A stretch of DNA of 40,722 nt from Gammaproteobacteria bacterium (GTDB taxonomy: Bacteria; Pseudomonadota; Gammaproteobacteria; SZUA-229). The stretch is from NCBI GenBank assembly GCA_022340645.1, contig JAJDNP010000029.1, positions 1 through 40,722 of the forward strand, in the 5' to 3' direction. The notes below the pieces were generated by a model. The model saw only the letters and a list, made by a program, of their open reading frames with translations. It was not told the DNA's origin and did no database searches. Positions 1 to 8,979 of this stretch are shown here, piece by piece (positions within the stretch are counted from its first letter, which is position 1; the number at the start of each line of letters is the position of its first letter). A program made the position numbers and the translations under genes.

Positions 1-58
1 TGAGCTGATTTTATACGTAAAACTTGTTACTTATAACTTACTACTCGTGTTGCATTTG
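1..58. repeat. partial AT-rich word repeat at window edge
   Basis: The stretch downstream of nadB holds the words AAACTTG, TTACTTATAACTTA and similar. They resemble the AAGTT/AACTT words of the inverted repeat between infC and rpmI (36508-36580). Only one arm would lie inside the window, so membership of the same family is an inference from a short, AT-rich match. Confidence 0.3.
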
Positions 59-1669
59 TTATTGAGGCTTTAACACGGTATCTTTGGCACTTGAGGTTTC
101 ATCCGCCTCAGGGTAGTCCAGCGAAAAATGCAGGCCACGGCTTTCTTTGCGCAGCATCGCGCTGCGGATAATTAATTCTGCCACCAGTGTCAAATTGCGC
201 AGTTCAATCAGGTCGCTGGTAATACGGAAATTGCTGTAGTACTCGTGGATTTCCTGCTGTAATAACTTAACACGGCGCATGGCGCGTTCCAGTCTTTTTT
301 TTGTCCTGACGATGCCGACATAGTCCCACATAAAACGCCGTAATTCATCCCAGTTGTGCGAGATCACCACCTCTTCATCAGAATCTGTTACCCGGCTTTC
401 ATCCCATTGTAAGATTTCCCGGTACTGATATGGTTTATTGCACTGTGCCAGAATATCTTTCGCTGCCGACTGTGCAAACACCAGGCATTCCAGCAGAGAG
501 TTGCTGGCCAGGCGGTTGGCGCCGTGCAGCCCGGTGTATGCAGTTTCACCGATCGCATATAGATTATTAATGTCGGTTGCGCCGTTTAAATCGGTATTGG
601 TGCCGCCACAGGTATAGTGGGCGGCTGGCACCACGGGAATCGGATCTTTGGTTATATCAATGCCAAACTTCAGGCAGCGCTGATGAATTGTCGGGAAATG
701 TGAGATGATAAAAGCCGGGGAACGATGGCTGATATCCAGGTAGAGACATGATGCGCCCAGGCGTTTCATTTCATGGTCGATGGCGCGGGCCACGATATCA
801 CGCGGCGCCAGTTCGCCGCGCTTGTCAAAATTGTGCATGAACCGCTTGCCGTTCGGCAATAACAGTTTTCCGCCTTCACCGCGAACAGCTTCACTTATCA
901 GAAATGATTTCGCTTCCGGATGATATAAACAGGTTGGGTGAAACTGGTTGAATTCCATGTTGCTGACACTGCAGCCCGCACGCCAGGCCATGGCGATGCC
1001 GTCACCGGTAGAGCCGTCAGGGTTACTGGTATACAGGTAAACCTTACTGGCACCGCCGGTGGCCAATGCGACAAACCGTGCCTGGAAGGTCTCAACGTGC
1101 TTGCTTTTTTTGTTGAGAACATATGCGCCTATGCAGCGATTCGGGCTGTTTTTGTGCCCCTGTTTTTGCGTGGTGACCAGGTCGACCGCGATATGGTGTT
1201 CAAAAAAAGTGATATTTTCATGCTGGCGTGCGTGGTTATCCAGGGTATTACTCATGGCCTTGCCGGTAGCGTCAGCGGCGTGCACAATACGGCGGTGGGC
1301 GTGTCCGCCTTCACGAGTAAGATGCAGTTCCCTTTTGCCCTGGTTATATATATCGTTGCTGCTAAACGGAACCCCGAGTTCCTGTAACCAGCGTATATTT
1401 TCAGGACCATGCTCAACGGTGAATTTCACTGTTTCTGGTCTGGATAAGCCGCCGCCAACCTTTAGCGTATCTGCTATATGCGATTCGAAGGAGTCGCTGT
1501 CACTGAGTACGGCAGATATACCACCCTGCGCATAATAGGTACTGCCATCCTTGCCGGGTCCTTTGGTAATGATGGCAACCTTGCAGATATCAGCAATGTG
1601 CAGGGCAAGGCTGAGGCCGGCGGCGCCGCCGCCGATAATCAGGACGTCATGTTGGTATGATCTTGGCAT
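59..1669 (-). CDS. nadB: L-aspartate oxidase
   Basis: This cytoplasmic FAD enzyme oxidises L-aspartate to iminoaspartate, the first step of de novo NAD synthesis, and works with quinolinate synthase (NadA), which is not in this window. The 536-residue length matches the family. The N-terminus carries the FAD dinucleotide-binding motif GGGAAGLSLAL (about residues 13-23). It is followed by the TYYAQGGISAV segment typical of the fumarate reductase/aspartate oxidase flavoproteins, and the active-site regions HLTREGGHAHRRI and HYTCGGTNTDLNG. The C-terminal helical domain (RTKKRLERAMRR) is also present. The ATG at 1669 sits directly before the FAD fold and is a good start. The gene is divergent from rpoE across about 200 bases, the order seen in Escherichia coli and many relatives. 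Confidence 0.97.
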   Translation of the reverse strand: MPRSYQHDVLIIGGGAAGLSLALHIADICKVAIITKGPGKDGSTYYAQGGISAVLSDSDSFESHIADTLKVGGGLSRPETVKFTVEHGPENIRWLQELGVPFSSNDIYNQGKRELHLTREGGHAHRRIVHAADATGKAMSNTLDNHARQHENITFFEHHIAVDLVTTQKQGHKNSPNRCIGAYVLNKKSKHVETFQARFVALATGGASKVYLYTSNPDGSTGDGIAMAWRAGCSVSNMEFNQFHPTCLYHPEAKSFLISEAVRGEGGKLLLPNGKRFMHNFDKRGELAPRDIVARAIDHEMKRLGASCLYLDISHRSPAFIISHFPTIHQRCLKFGIDITKDPIPVVPAAHYTCGGTNTDLNGATDINNLYAIGETAYTGLHGANRLASNSLLECLVFAQSAAKDILAQCNKPYQYREILQWDESRVTDSDEEVVISHNWDELRRFMWDYVGIVRTKKRLERAMRRVKLLQQEIHEYYSNFRITSDLIELRNLTLVAELIIRSAMLRKESRGLHFSLDYPEADETSSAKDTVLKPQ

Positions 1670-1803
1670 GTTTGTGCTTGGCCTTTTGTGTATATTTTGG
1701 GTTATCGGGCTTTAAGATTTTGGTGAAATAAGGTAAGTTTGCGTTATAAATTTATCTGATTATACAAAAAACACAGCATATGTATTGTGCTAATAAAACA
1801 TTG

Positions 1804-1831
1804 GGAACTATAGTGGAACATGTGTGTCACA
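1804..1831 (+). promoter_or_regulatory. candidate sigma-E autoregulatory promoter of rpoE
   Basis: GGAACTA (1804-1810) is followed by a 16-base spacer and TCACA (1827-1831), about 40 bases before the rpoE start. The E. coli rpoE P2 promoter has GGAACTT, a 16-base spacer and TCTAA, so the -35 element and spacing agree and the -10 element is weaker. A second GGAAC lies at 1815-1819 without an obvious partner. Autoregulation is inferred from this match only. Confidence 0.45.
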
Positions 1832-1871
1832 TCATGCGGAGTGATATGTCGCTCATAATAAAGAGAATTGT

Positions 1872-2480
1872 ATGAGTGACCGCGAGATCGACCAGGAACT
1901 GGTGGCTCGAGTACAACAGGGTGATAATAAAGCCTTTGATTTGCTTGTTCTGAAATACCAGGTGCGATTGTCCAAGCTGGTTTCCCGGTTCCTGAGGAAC
2001 CAGTCGGATGTGCAGGATGTTGTTCAGGAAGCGTTTATAAAAGCTTTCCGAGCGTTACCCAGTTTCCGTGGGGACAGTGCATTTTATACATGGCTGTACC
2101 GTATTGGCATAAATACGGCAAAAAATCACCTGGTTGCGCAGTCTCGTAAGAATCCGGCTAATGGTATCGATGCCCAGGAAGCTGAAGATTATGGTGCGAG
2201 CGAATGGCTGAAAGAGTATTCTTCGCCAGAACGTGAGGCATTGACAGCAGAACTCGAAAAAACCATCTATCAGGCGATGGGTGATTTGCCCCCCGATTTA
2301 CGCGAAGCAATAACTTTGCGGGAAATTGAAGGGCTAAGCTACGAAGAGATTGCCGAGGTAATGGATTGCCCGGTTGGTACCGTGAGATCACGAATATTTC
2401 GTGCTCGTGAAGCAATAGACAACAAGCTGGAGCCGATGCTGGATGATTATAGTCATCACGTGTCGAACCATTATGAATAA
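1872..2480 (+). CDS. rpoE: RNA polymerase sigma-E factor (ECF family)
   Basis: This is the extracytoplasmic-stress sigma factor that directs RNA polymerase to envelope-repair genes. The 202-residue protein has sigma region 2 (about residues 22-95, with DVQDVVQEAFIKAFRALPSF and the FYTWLYRIGINTAKNHL segment that contacts the -10 element). It also has region 4 (about residues 133-188, LREAITLREIEGLSYEEIAE and the helix-turn-helix CPVGTVRSRIFRAREAI). The start at 1872 gives the family N-terminus REIDQELVARVQQGD. It heads the operon rpoE-rseA-rseB-rseC, so sigma factor, anti-sigma factor and modulators are co-transcribed. A candidate sigma-E-type promoter lies at 1804-1831. It is about ten residues longer than the E. 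coli protein, mostly at the C-terminal end. Confidence 0.97.
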   Translation: MSDREIDQELVARVQQGDNKAFDLLVLKYQVRLSKLVSRFLRNQSDVQDVVQEAFIKAFRALPSFRGDSAFYTWLYRIGINTAKNHLVAQSRKNPANGIDAQEAEDYGASEWLKEYSSPEREALTAELEKTIYQAMGDLPPDLREAITLREIEGLSYEEIAEVMDCPVGTVRSRIFRAREAIDNKLEPMLDDYSHHVSNHYE

Positions 2481-2562
2481 TTATGGACTAACTGGTAAGG
2501 CTGCAGATTTGACCGGTAAATGCGCAGGTAAAAATATTAATAATTGGTTATGGTGATAAGTC

Positions 2563-3144
2563 ATGTCAACGAATAAACGTAGAGAAAAAATCTCGGCTTT
2601 ACTGGATGATGAAATACATCGCGATGAGATAATGTCGTTTTCTTTGTCATCTGAACCTGAAGATGCTGAGGTTGCACGTCGATATCAAATGATAGGCGAC
2701 ACCATGCGGGGCGAGATGAGCGAAGCCTGTTTTGTTGATGTCAGCAAGGCAGTACATGAAGCGTTGCTCAAAGAAAGCCTTGCTGCCAGGCCTCACGGTA
2801 CACCGGCCAGCAGAAAAAACAATTCTAATACCGGGAAATTCAGCTTATATGGCTGGTTGCAGCCTGTCGCTGGCATGGCGATGGCGGCATCGGTTGCGGT
2901 AGTAATGGTGGTCACCTTTTCCGGGCAGGATAGTACATCGCCATTACCTGTTGCAAACAATATTGATCAACTGCCTGCCGCTGCTCCTATGCTGCGGCTC
3001 GCCGAGGAGCGTAAAGCAATAGATGAAAACACCAGAAACCTGGATCCACGCCTGGTGAACCAGCATCTGGAATTTGCCACGCAGGACGCCTTGCAGGGCA
3101 GGTTGCCTTATGTAAGAGCGGTGAGTTATCAGAAGAACAGATGA
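2563..3144 (+). CDS. rseA: anti-sigma-E factor RseA
   Basis: This is an inner-membrane anti-sigma factor. Its cytoplasmic N-terminus binds and silences RpoE until regulated proteolysis (DegS, then RseP) releases it. The N-terminal domain (about residues 6-70, EKISALLDDEIHRDEI and RRYQMIGDTMRGE) has the RseA/MucA pattern. A linker is followed by one membrane span at about residues 99-119, then a periplasmic tail that would carry the DegS and RseB sites. The 193-residue length is close to MucA of Pseudomonas (194). It lies 82 bases after rpoE and 26 bases before rseB. The tail is divergent, so the name rests on the N-terminal domain and operon position. Confidence 0.93.
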   Translation: MSTNKRREKISALLDDEIHRDEIMSFSLSSEPEDAEVARRYQMIGDTMRGEMSEACFVDVSKAVHEALLKESLAARPHGTPASRKNNSNTGKFSLYGWLQPVAGMAMAASVAVVMVVTFSGQDSTSPLPVANNIDQLPAAAPMLRLAEERKAIDENTRNLDPRLVNQHLEFATQDALQGRLPYVRAVSYQKNR

Positions 3145-3170
3145 TATAAGCCACATTAAGTTAGCTATTG

Positions 3171-4196
3171 ATGTCTTTCTGCCGCAATAAACTGGTTAAA
3201 ATTTCTACCGCTTTATTTATTTTTTTATCAGGCACTTACAGCTTTGCCGACGATCTGTTTGACATGTTAAAACGCATGTCTGAAGCTGATCAGAACAAGA
3301 ACTACCAGGGTACCTTTATTTTAAGAAAGGCAGACAGTTTATCAACTTTGCGCGTCACGCATGCTGTCGATAGCAACGGCGAGTGGGAAAGCCTGGAGTC
3401 CCTTAACGGCGAATCAAGAAAAGTATTCAGATTTAATGACCGTGTGATATCTGTTTTTCCGGATCGCAAATTACTCACGATACGCCATACCGACGAAAAA
3501 CAGTCATTACATCAGCAGTTGCCCGATAATATTGACCAGCTAGCGCAGTTTTATTCCATGGAGCGGCTTGATGATGACCGTATCGCGAAACATCAGACGC
3601 TGGTCGTTAATTTAAAACCCAGGGACCAGTACCGCTATGGCTATCGTTACTGGGTAGATAAAACCAGTGGAATGCTGCTGCGTTGCGATTTAATTGATGA
3701 AGATAATATGGTCGTTGAACAAATGATGTTTACAGAGCTGGATTACCTGTCTGCAGCGCCGGCGCAGACATTTGATTTAAAACAGTTTGAGCAATTTAAG
3801 CAGCAGCTGGTGGATGAACCGAAAGTTTCGGCACAACGGCCGGAAGAGGCTGGATGGAAAGTTGGCCATCTCCCGAAAGGTTTTGTGTTAACGCAATCTA
3901 CCATGCGTTATTCTCAGCAGCCTCCTGCAATCAGTAGTAATCAGTTAACGGACGCCTTATCTAAAAAGTTACCAGCCGATTTATTGCACATGGTGTATTC
4001 TGACGGGCTGGCGTCTGTTTCTGTATTTATTGAAACAGATCACGGGGAAGAGAATCATTTACAGGGTGAGGCTTCCATGGGGGCGATGAATGCCTATGGG
4101 AATGTTGTGGATGGCTATGTCGTCACCGTAGTGGGCGAGGTGCCGGCAAAAACGGTCCAGCAAATGGCGCAAACCATGGTTAAACTGCCAGAGTGA
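3171..4196 (+). CDS. rseB: sigma-E regulatory protein RseB/MucB
   Basis: This periplasmic protein binds the RseA periplasmic tail and protects it from DegS. It is thought to sense displaced lipoproteins or lipopolysaccharide. A cleavable signal peptide is visible (residues 1-26, hydrophobic STALFIFLSG and a likely cut after SFA). It is followed by the N-terminal lipid-binding-like domain (NYQGTFILRK, YRYGYRYWVDKTSGMLLRCD) and a C-terminal domain (about residues 220-340). The open frame extends back to a TTG at 3168, but the ATG at 3171 is the natural start, giving 341 residues. It follows rseA by 26 bases and precedes rseC by 10, so it is clearly part of the operon. Confidence 0.94.
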   Translation: MSFCRNKLVKISTALFIFLSGTYSFADDLFDMLKRMSEADQNKNYQGTFILRKADSLSTLRVTHAVDSNGEWESLESLNGESRKVFRFNDRVISVFPDRKLLTIRHTDEKQSLHQQLPDNIDQLAQFYSMERLDDDRIAKHQTLVVNLKPRDQYRYGYRYWVDKTSGMLLRCDLIDEDNMVVEQMMFTELDYLSAAPAQTFDLKQFEQFKQQLVDEPKVSAQRPEEAGWKVGHLPKGFVLTQSTMRYSQQPPAISSNQLTDALSKKLPADLLHMVYSDGLASVSVFIETDHGEENHLQGEASMGAMNAYGNVVDGYVVTVVGEVPAKTVQQMAQTMVKLPE

Positions 4197-4206
4197 TCCT
4201 AGCCAA

Positions 4207-4656
4207 ATGATTGAAGAGATTGCACAAGTAATTGATATTAAAGGGAATAATATGATATTGCAGGCGCAGAGACAGTCTGCCTGCGGCAGTTGCGCCGCAA
4301 ACAAGGGATGTGGTACTTCGGTGCTGTCAAAAGTTGTGGGCCGAAAATTTACCCGTTTCCAGGCAGATAACAGTATTAATGCCAGTGTCGGCGATACTGT
4401 TGTGGTTGCTATTCCAGAAGACGCGATGCTCAAAGGTTCGCTGGTCATGTATCTCGTTCCCATCCTGGGGATGATTGTCATTTCCCTGCTGGCAGATTAT
4501 GTCCTTGACCCGGCACTTCAGTATCGTGATTTTGTTATTGCTGTAACTGCTTTTGTGGGACTGGTGTTTGGCGCTTTAGTCGCAAGAAGATATTTCGCTT
4601 CTCGTTCCAGTGCCCATTTATTTACGCCTGTGGTATTGAGAAAAATTATTACCTGA
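4207..4656 (+). CDS. rseC: SoxR-reducing/sigma-E modulator RseC
   Basis: RseC/MucC is an inner-membrane protein linked to sigma-E modulation, and in E. coli to reduction of the SoxR iron-sulfur cluster with the Rsx complex. The 149-residue protein starts with the family pattern MIEEIAQVIDI. It then has a cysteine cluster (Cys26, Cys29 and Cys35 in SACGSCAANKGCG) and two membrane spans (about residues 78-97 and 101-122). These are the diagnostic features of the family. It is the last gene of the rpoE operon. A hairpin with a T-run about 110 bases downstream (4767-4787) would end the transcript. Confidence 0.94.
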   Translation: MIEEIAQVIDIKGNNMILQAQRQSACGSCAANKGCGTSVLSKVVGRKFTRFQADNSINASVGDTVVVAIPEDAMLKGSLVMYLVPILGMIVISLLADYVLDPALQYRDFVIAVTAFVGLVFGALVARRYFASRSSAHLFTPVVLRKIIT

Positions 4657-4766
4657 GCTGATCTGTGCATTCGCTGAGAGCTGACTATCATGATAAACTC
4701 CGCTTTTAGTTTTATTCGGGTATTTTGGCTGGTTCACGAGCCTGTAGATAAATCCCTGGGGTAAAT

Positions 4767-4787
4767 ACCGGCCTGGCCGGTTTTTTT
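4767..4787 (+). terminator. intrinsic terminator after rseC
   Basis: A 7-bp perfect inverted repeat (ACCGGCC at 4767-4773 with GGCCGGT at 4775-4781) leads directly into seven T residues. The apex is only one base in the sequence, so the folded loop must use bases from the stem. It lies between rseC and the glutaredoxin-like gene on the transcribed strand and fits rho-independent termination of the sigma-E operon. Confidence 0.75.
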
Positions 4788-4855
4788 CTGTCCGTGATTA
4801 TCTGCTGAGTAGAGGTATTCCAGCCAGGCTTGTTACCCGGATTTTTTCCACTTAA

Positions 4856-5122
4856 TTGGGTGCATCCTTGGAATTTACACTTTATTCACGCAGTAACTGT
4901 CCATTGTGCGAAGCCATGGAAGAAGAAATAAGACCATTTATAAAAAAATATCACATCATAGTGAAGCGCCGGTACATTGACAACGAGCCTGAACTGGTAC
5001 GGCGTTATGGCGATAAAGTACCGGTTTTAACACAGGATGAACACACGCTTTGCGAATATTTCCTTGATCCAGAACCTTTATTATCCGCAATTAATGCGCA
5101 ATCAGGCAGTAGTACTCGATAA
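4856..5122 (+). CDS. glutaredoxin-like thioredoxin-fold protein
   Basis: This is a small cytoplasmic thioredoxin-fold protein of the glutaredoxin-like type with a CPLC redox motif (Cys15 and Cys18 in [11 protein letters not shown]). It has the usual following pattern: a charged helix, then [20 protein letters not shown] with the cis-proline segment KVPVL, and a C-terminal helix. Its electron donor and substrate cannot be told from sequence. No ATG start exists: the frame opens with TTG at 4856, and another TTG at 4868 sits directly before the first beta strand (EFTLYSR). Neither has a clear ribosome-binding site, so the start is uncertain. The gene ends 20 bases before lepA, suggesting joint expression. 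Confidence 0.85.
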   Translation: MGASLEFTLYSRSNCPLCEAMEEEIRPFIKKYHIIVKRRYIDNEPELVRRYGDKVPVLTQDEHTLCEYFLDPEPLLSAINAQSGSSTR

Positions 5123-5142
5123 TTTTCCAACATGATAATTCG

Positions 5143-6936
5143 ATGAAAAACATTCGTAATTTTTCAATTATTGCGCATATTGACCACGGTAAGTCGACAC
5201 TGGCTGATCGGCTGATTCAGGCCTGTGATGGATTAACTCAACGAGAAATGGCGGCGCAGGTACTCGATTCCATGGACCTGGAACGTGAGCGTGGTATTAC
5301 CATCAAGGCGCAAAGTGTCACCCTGAATTACCGCGCTGATGACGGTGAAACTTATCAGCTGAACTTCATTGATACCCCCGGCCACGTGGATTTTTCATAC
5401 GAGGTTTCACGCTCGCTGGCTGCCTGCGAGGGTGCACTATTGATCGTTGACGCTTCTCAGGGCGTTGAGGCACAGAGCGTAGCAAACTGTTACACCGCGA
5501 TAGAGCAGGGACTGGAAGTTATACCCGTGTTAAACAAGATTGACCTGCCGGCAGCCGACCCGGATCGTGTTTGTGAGGAAATCGAAGAAATCATCGGTAT
5601 CGATGCCAGTCATGCATTGCGGGTAAGTGCAAAAACCGGGGAAGGCATACATCAGCTGCTGGAACAGATTGTCGCTGAAATTCCGCCGCCGCAGGGTGAT
5701 TTGAACGCGCCTTTACAGGCGTTAATTATCGATTCCTGGTTCGACTCCTATGTAGGCGTCATTATCCTGGTTCGCGTTATGCAGGGAAAATTATCGCCTG
5801 GTAAGAAAATACTGGTGATGTCCACAGGACGCAGCTACCTGGTTGACAAGGTCGGTGTATTTACCCCGAAACTCAAGGATCGTGACAGTTTATCGGCTGG
5901 CCAGGTGGGTTATATCATCGCCAGTATGAAAGAAATTGATTCTGCCAAGGTGGGTGATACCATAACGTTGAGCGATAATCCCGCCACTAAACCGCTTGCG
6001 GGTTTCAAGGAGGTACAGCCGCGGGTCTTTGCCGGTATGTTCCCGATCAGTTCGGATGATTATAATGATTTTCGCGACTCGCTTGAAAAACTGACCTTAA
6101 ATGATGCATCGCTGAAATATGAACCGGAAAACTCGTCCGCTTTAGGCCTTGGATTTCGTATCGGGTTCCTTGGCCTGTTACATATGGAAATCATACAGGA
6201 ACGGCTGGAACGTGAATATGACCTTGATTTAATCACTACTGCGCCGACAGTGGTATACCAGGTGCTGACGACCAGGGGCGAAGTGATTGAAATTCATAAC
6301 CCGGCGGATTTACCGGAAGTCAATTATATTGAAGAGCTGCGTGAGCCGATTATTAAAACCAATATCCTGGTGCCGCAGGAATACGTGGGCAATGTTATTA
6401 CGCTGTGCATTGAAAAACGCGGCGTACAGTTAAACATGCAGTACATGGGCAGCCAGGTTTCGCTGCATTATGAAATGCCCTTAAGCGAAGTTGTGCTGGA
6501 TTTCTTCGACCGTCTGAAATCAGTCAGCCGCGGCTATGCATCGTTTGACTACGAGTTCGACCGTTTTCAGGCAGCTGATCTGGTCAAGATAGATATTCTG
6601 ATTAACGCTGAGCGGGTCGATGCGCTGTCTATCATTGCACACCGTGATGTGAGTGTCCGCCGCGGCCGTGAAGTGGTAGACAAAATGCGTGAACTGATTC
6701 CGCGCCAAATGTTCGATATTGCTATTCAGGCGGCAATCGGACGCAATATTATTGCGCGTTCGACGGTAAAGGCCCTGCGAAAAAATGTAACTGCGAAATG
6801 CTATGGCGGCGACGTCACCCGCAAGCGTAAATTACTGGAGAAACAGAAAAAAGGTAAAAAGCGCATGAAGCAGTTTGGCAAGGTTGAGATACCGCAGGAT
6901 GCCTTTTTAGCCGTCTTGAAAGTGGATAATTCATAG
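5143..6936 (+). CDS. lepA: elongation factor 4 (back-translocating GTPase)
   Basis: LepA/EF4 is a ribosome-binding GTPase related to EF-G, implicated in back-translocation or in 30S assembly and initiation. All GTPase motifs are visible: AHIDHGKST (residues 11-19), [26 protein letters not shown]. The EF4-specific C-terminal domain ends in [18 protein letters not shown]. The length of 597 residues is standard (599 in E. coli). It is followed after 46 bases by lepB, as in most Gammaproteobacteria. Confidence 0.98.
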   Translation: MKNIRNFSIIAHIDHGKSTLADRLIQACDGLTQREMAAQVLDSMDLERERGITIKAQSVTLNYRADDGETYQLNFIDTPGHVDFSYEVSRSLAACEGALLIVDASQGVEAQSVANCYTAIEQGLEVIPVLNKIDLPAADPDRVCEEIEEIIGIDASHALRVSAKTGEGIHQLLEQIVAEIPPPQGDLNAPLQALIIDSWFDSYVGVIILVRVMQGKLSPGKKILVMSTGRSYLVDKVGVFTPKLKDRDSLSAGQVGYIIASMKEIDSAKVGDTITLSDNPATKPLAGFKEVQPRVFAGMFPISSDDYNDFRDSLEKLTLNDASLKYEPENSSALGLGFRIGFLGLLHMEIIQERLEREYDLDLITTAPTVVYQVLTTRGEVIEIHNPADLPEVNYIEELREPIIKTNILVPQEYVGNVITLCIEKRGVQLNMQYMGSQVSLHYEMPLSEVVLDFFDRLKSVSRGYASFDYEFDRFQAADLVKIDILINAERVDALSIIAHRDVSVRRGREVVDKMRELIPRQMFDIAIQAAIGRNIIARSTVKALRKNVTAKCYGGDVTRKRKLLEKQKKGKKRMKQFGKVEIPQDAFLAVLKVDNS

Positions 6937-6982
6937 ATTACCACCTAAACTTTTTCCTAAATACAAGTGTTGTGAATTCATA

Positions 6983-7783
6983 ATGATAATTGATTTTTCT
7001 TTTTACTTATTTATTGCTGTTGTTTTTACCGGTGTTGTCTGGCTGATAGACAAATGGTATCTTAAGCCCAGGCGGGAAGAAGTCATCCAGGAAACAAGCC
7101 CGCTCCACCAGGGCGTTGCAATCAGCCGCAAAGGGAAAGAGCCCGTCATTGTTGAATATTCCAAATCCTTCTTTCCCGTTCTGCTGATCGTGTTTTTGCT
7201 TAGAGGCTTTGTTGTTGAACCATTCAGGATTCCATCAGGTTCCATGCTGCCCTCTTTGTATATCGGCGATTTTATCCTGGTGAATAAATTTGCTTATGGC
7301 ATAAGGCTGCCTGTGCTCAATAAAAAAATTATCGACATGAGCGAGCCGGAAAGAGGCGATGTTGTCGTTTTTCGTTATCCCCGTGACCCTGACCTGGATT
7401 ATATAAAACGTGTTATTGGCTTACCGGGGGATCACATCGCATATTACAATAAAGTTCTTTACGTTAATGGTAAGCCGGTAGCGAGAGACTTCGTTGGGCA
7501 GTACAAGGGGCCCGGGCAGACATTCGCGAACGAATATCTTGAACAGTTGCCGGGCAGCAAGCACTCGATATTATTGATGCCTGCCAGGCCTAATAATTTA
7601 CAGGGTGAATATGTTGTACCTGAGGGCATGTATTTTGTCATGGGTGATAATAGAGACAACAGTAATGATAGTCGCGTGTGGGGACCCGTACCGGAAATTA
7701 ATCTGGTCGGCAAAGCATTTATGATCTGGATGCATTTCAGTGATGAATTACATCTCGATCGCATCGGAAACTTTATCAAGTAA
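6983..7783 (+). CDS. lepB: signal peptidase I
   Basis: This inner-membrane serine protease removes signal peptides from exported preproteins on the periplasmic face. Two N-terminal membrane spans (about residues 4-22 and 62-77) are followed by the catalytic serine in PSGSMLP (Ser87) and the general-base lysine in DYIKRVIGLPGD (Lys142). The family box GDNRDNSNDSRVWG comes later. The 266 residues are shorter than the E. coli protein (324) but usual for many Gammaproteobacteria. It lies in the lepA-lepB-DUF4845-rnc-era-recO cluster. Confidence 0.97.
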   Translation: MIIDFSFYLFIAVVFTGVVWLIDKWYLKPRREEVIQETSPLHQGVAISRKGKEPVIVEYSKSFFPVLLIVFLLRGFVVEPFRIPSGSMLPSLYIGDFILVNKFAYGIRLPVLNKKIIDMSEPERGDVVVFRYPRDPDLDYIKRVIGLPGDHIAYYNKVLYVNGKPVARDFVGQYKGPGQTFANEYLEQLPGSKHSILLMPARPNNLQGEYVVPEGMYFVMGDNRDNSNDSRVWGPVPEINLVGKAFMIWMHFSDELHLDRIGNFIK

Positions 7784-7796
7784 GCGAGGCAGTTAT

Positions 7797-8189
7797 ATGA
7801 TGAACAAGGTCATGAACAAATCTGTAACAAAGCAGCGAGGTTTAACCCTGATTAGCTGGCTTGTGATAATTATCTTCTTATTGTTTCAGGCCGTTATCGC
7901 TATGAAAGTGGTTCCCGTTTATATGACAGATGCAGGTGTTAAAAGCATCATTGAGGATCTGCCTAATGATCCTAAAGCAAGGGTAACACCAACGTCAGGC
8001 TTAAAAGACCTGGTTGCTAAACGTTTAAGTATGAATAGTATTTATAATATCGAACCAAAGGACATCAAGGTAAGAAAAAACCGAGATGAAAATATTGTTA
8101 CCATCGAATATGAACCTCGTGGTAATTTATTCGCTAATCTTGATTATATTATCACCTTTAAGCACGAAGCCAGAATCAAGGCGCCCTAG
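7797..8189 (+). CDS. DUF4845 single-span membrane protein
   Basis: This is a 130-residue protein of unknown function. The N-terminus TKQRGLTLISWLVIIIFLLF looks like a pilin-type leader or single membrane anchor (span about residues 17-36). It is followed by a small extracytoplasmic domain with the IKVRKNRDENIVTIEYEPR region. Proteins of this type (DUF4845) are regularly encoded between lepB and rnc in Beta- and Gammaproteobacteria. The frame is open back to 7740 inside lepB, but the tandem ATGs at 7797 and 7800 are the likely start, because GAGG lies 7 bases upstream (7786-7789). Confidence 0.85.
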   Translation: MMNKVMNKSVTKQRGLTLISWLVIIIFLLFQAVIAMKVVPVYMTDAGVKSIIEDLPNDPKARVTPTSGLKDLVAKRLSMNSIYNIEPKDIKVRKNRDENIVTIEYEPRGNLFANLDYIITFKHEARIKAP

Positions 8190-8267
8190 CAGGATGTCAT
8201 CACTGCAACGATTAGCTATCGTGATTTTGCAACTGATTGATTGCCAGGCGATGTGTGAGTAGTCGCT

Positions 8268-8972
8268 ATGGCGCCGTCTAATGCCCTGGAATTTTTTTTA
8301 AAAAAACTTGGCTACTCATTTAACAATATTGAATTATTGAATGAGGCGCTAACACATCGAAGTTATGCCGCCACGAATAATGAACGCCTGGAATTCCTCG
8401 GTGATGGCATATTGAATTTTGTCATTGCTCATGAGTTATACAAATTATATCCTGATGTACAGGAAGGTGATTTAAGCCGGTTGCGCGCCAACCTGGTTAA
8501 CAGGGAATCGCTGGCTACAATTGCAAACCAGTTAAATCTGGGCGAAGTCATCAAGCTCGGCTCTGGCGAACTTAAAAGCGGCGGGTTTAGACGGCCGTCC
8601 ATTCTTGCAGATGCAGTAGAAAGTGTTTTGGGTGCCGTTTATTGTGATGGCGGGTTTGATGCCTGTCGCGAACTGATTGTCCGCTTATATGCGGATCGCC
8701 TGGCTTCACCCCCAGACCTGCAAAGTTTAAAAGATCCAAAAACTCAATTGCAGGAACTATTGCAGGCACGTCGTTTCGAACTGCCTGACTACGAGGTGGT
8801 AGACGTTACCGGACATGCGCATGCGCAGATTTTTCATGTTACCTGCAGTATCGAAAAAATGAATATAAAAGTTACTGGCGAGGGGAAAAGCCGCCGTAAA
8901 GCCGAACAGAAAGCCGCTGAAAAAGCGATTGTTGAAGTTGAGTCAGGCTTTGCAAAGAAGCAGAGCGGTTGA
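8268..8972 (+). CDS. rnc: ribonuclease III
   Basis: This double-stranded-RNA endonuclease processes rRNA precursors and structured transcripts. The N-terminal catalytic domain has the signature ERLEFLGDGIL (Glu42 and Asp46) and the second acidic pair Asp115/Glu118 in ADAVESVLGA, matching E. coli Glu41/Asp45/Asp114/Glu117. A double-stranded-RNA-binding domain follows (about residues 155-228, DPKTQLQELLQ to GKSRRKAEQKAAEKA). The 234-residue length is normal. It ends 7 bases before the preferred era start, consistent with an rnc-era operon. Confidence 0.98.
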   Translation: MAPSNALEFFLKKLGYSFNNIELLNEALTHRSYAATNNERLEFLGDGILNFVIAHELYKLYPDVQEGDLSRLRANLVNRESLATIANQLNLGEVIKLGSGELKSGGFRRPSILADAVESVLGAVYCDGGFDACRELIVRLYADRLASPPDLQSLKDPKTQLQELLQARRFELPDYEVVDVTGHAHAQIFHVTCSIEKMNIKVTGEGKSRRKAEQKAAEKAIVEVESGFAKKQSG

Positions 8973-8979
8973 TTCGCGA

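Noticed and set aside
938-1660. Three plus-strand open frames inside nadB (938-1387, 1059-1535, 1478-1660)
   Set aside because: They are antisense shadows of nadB with no recognisable protein features or ribosome-binding sites.
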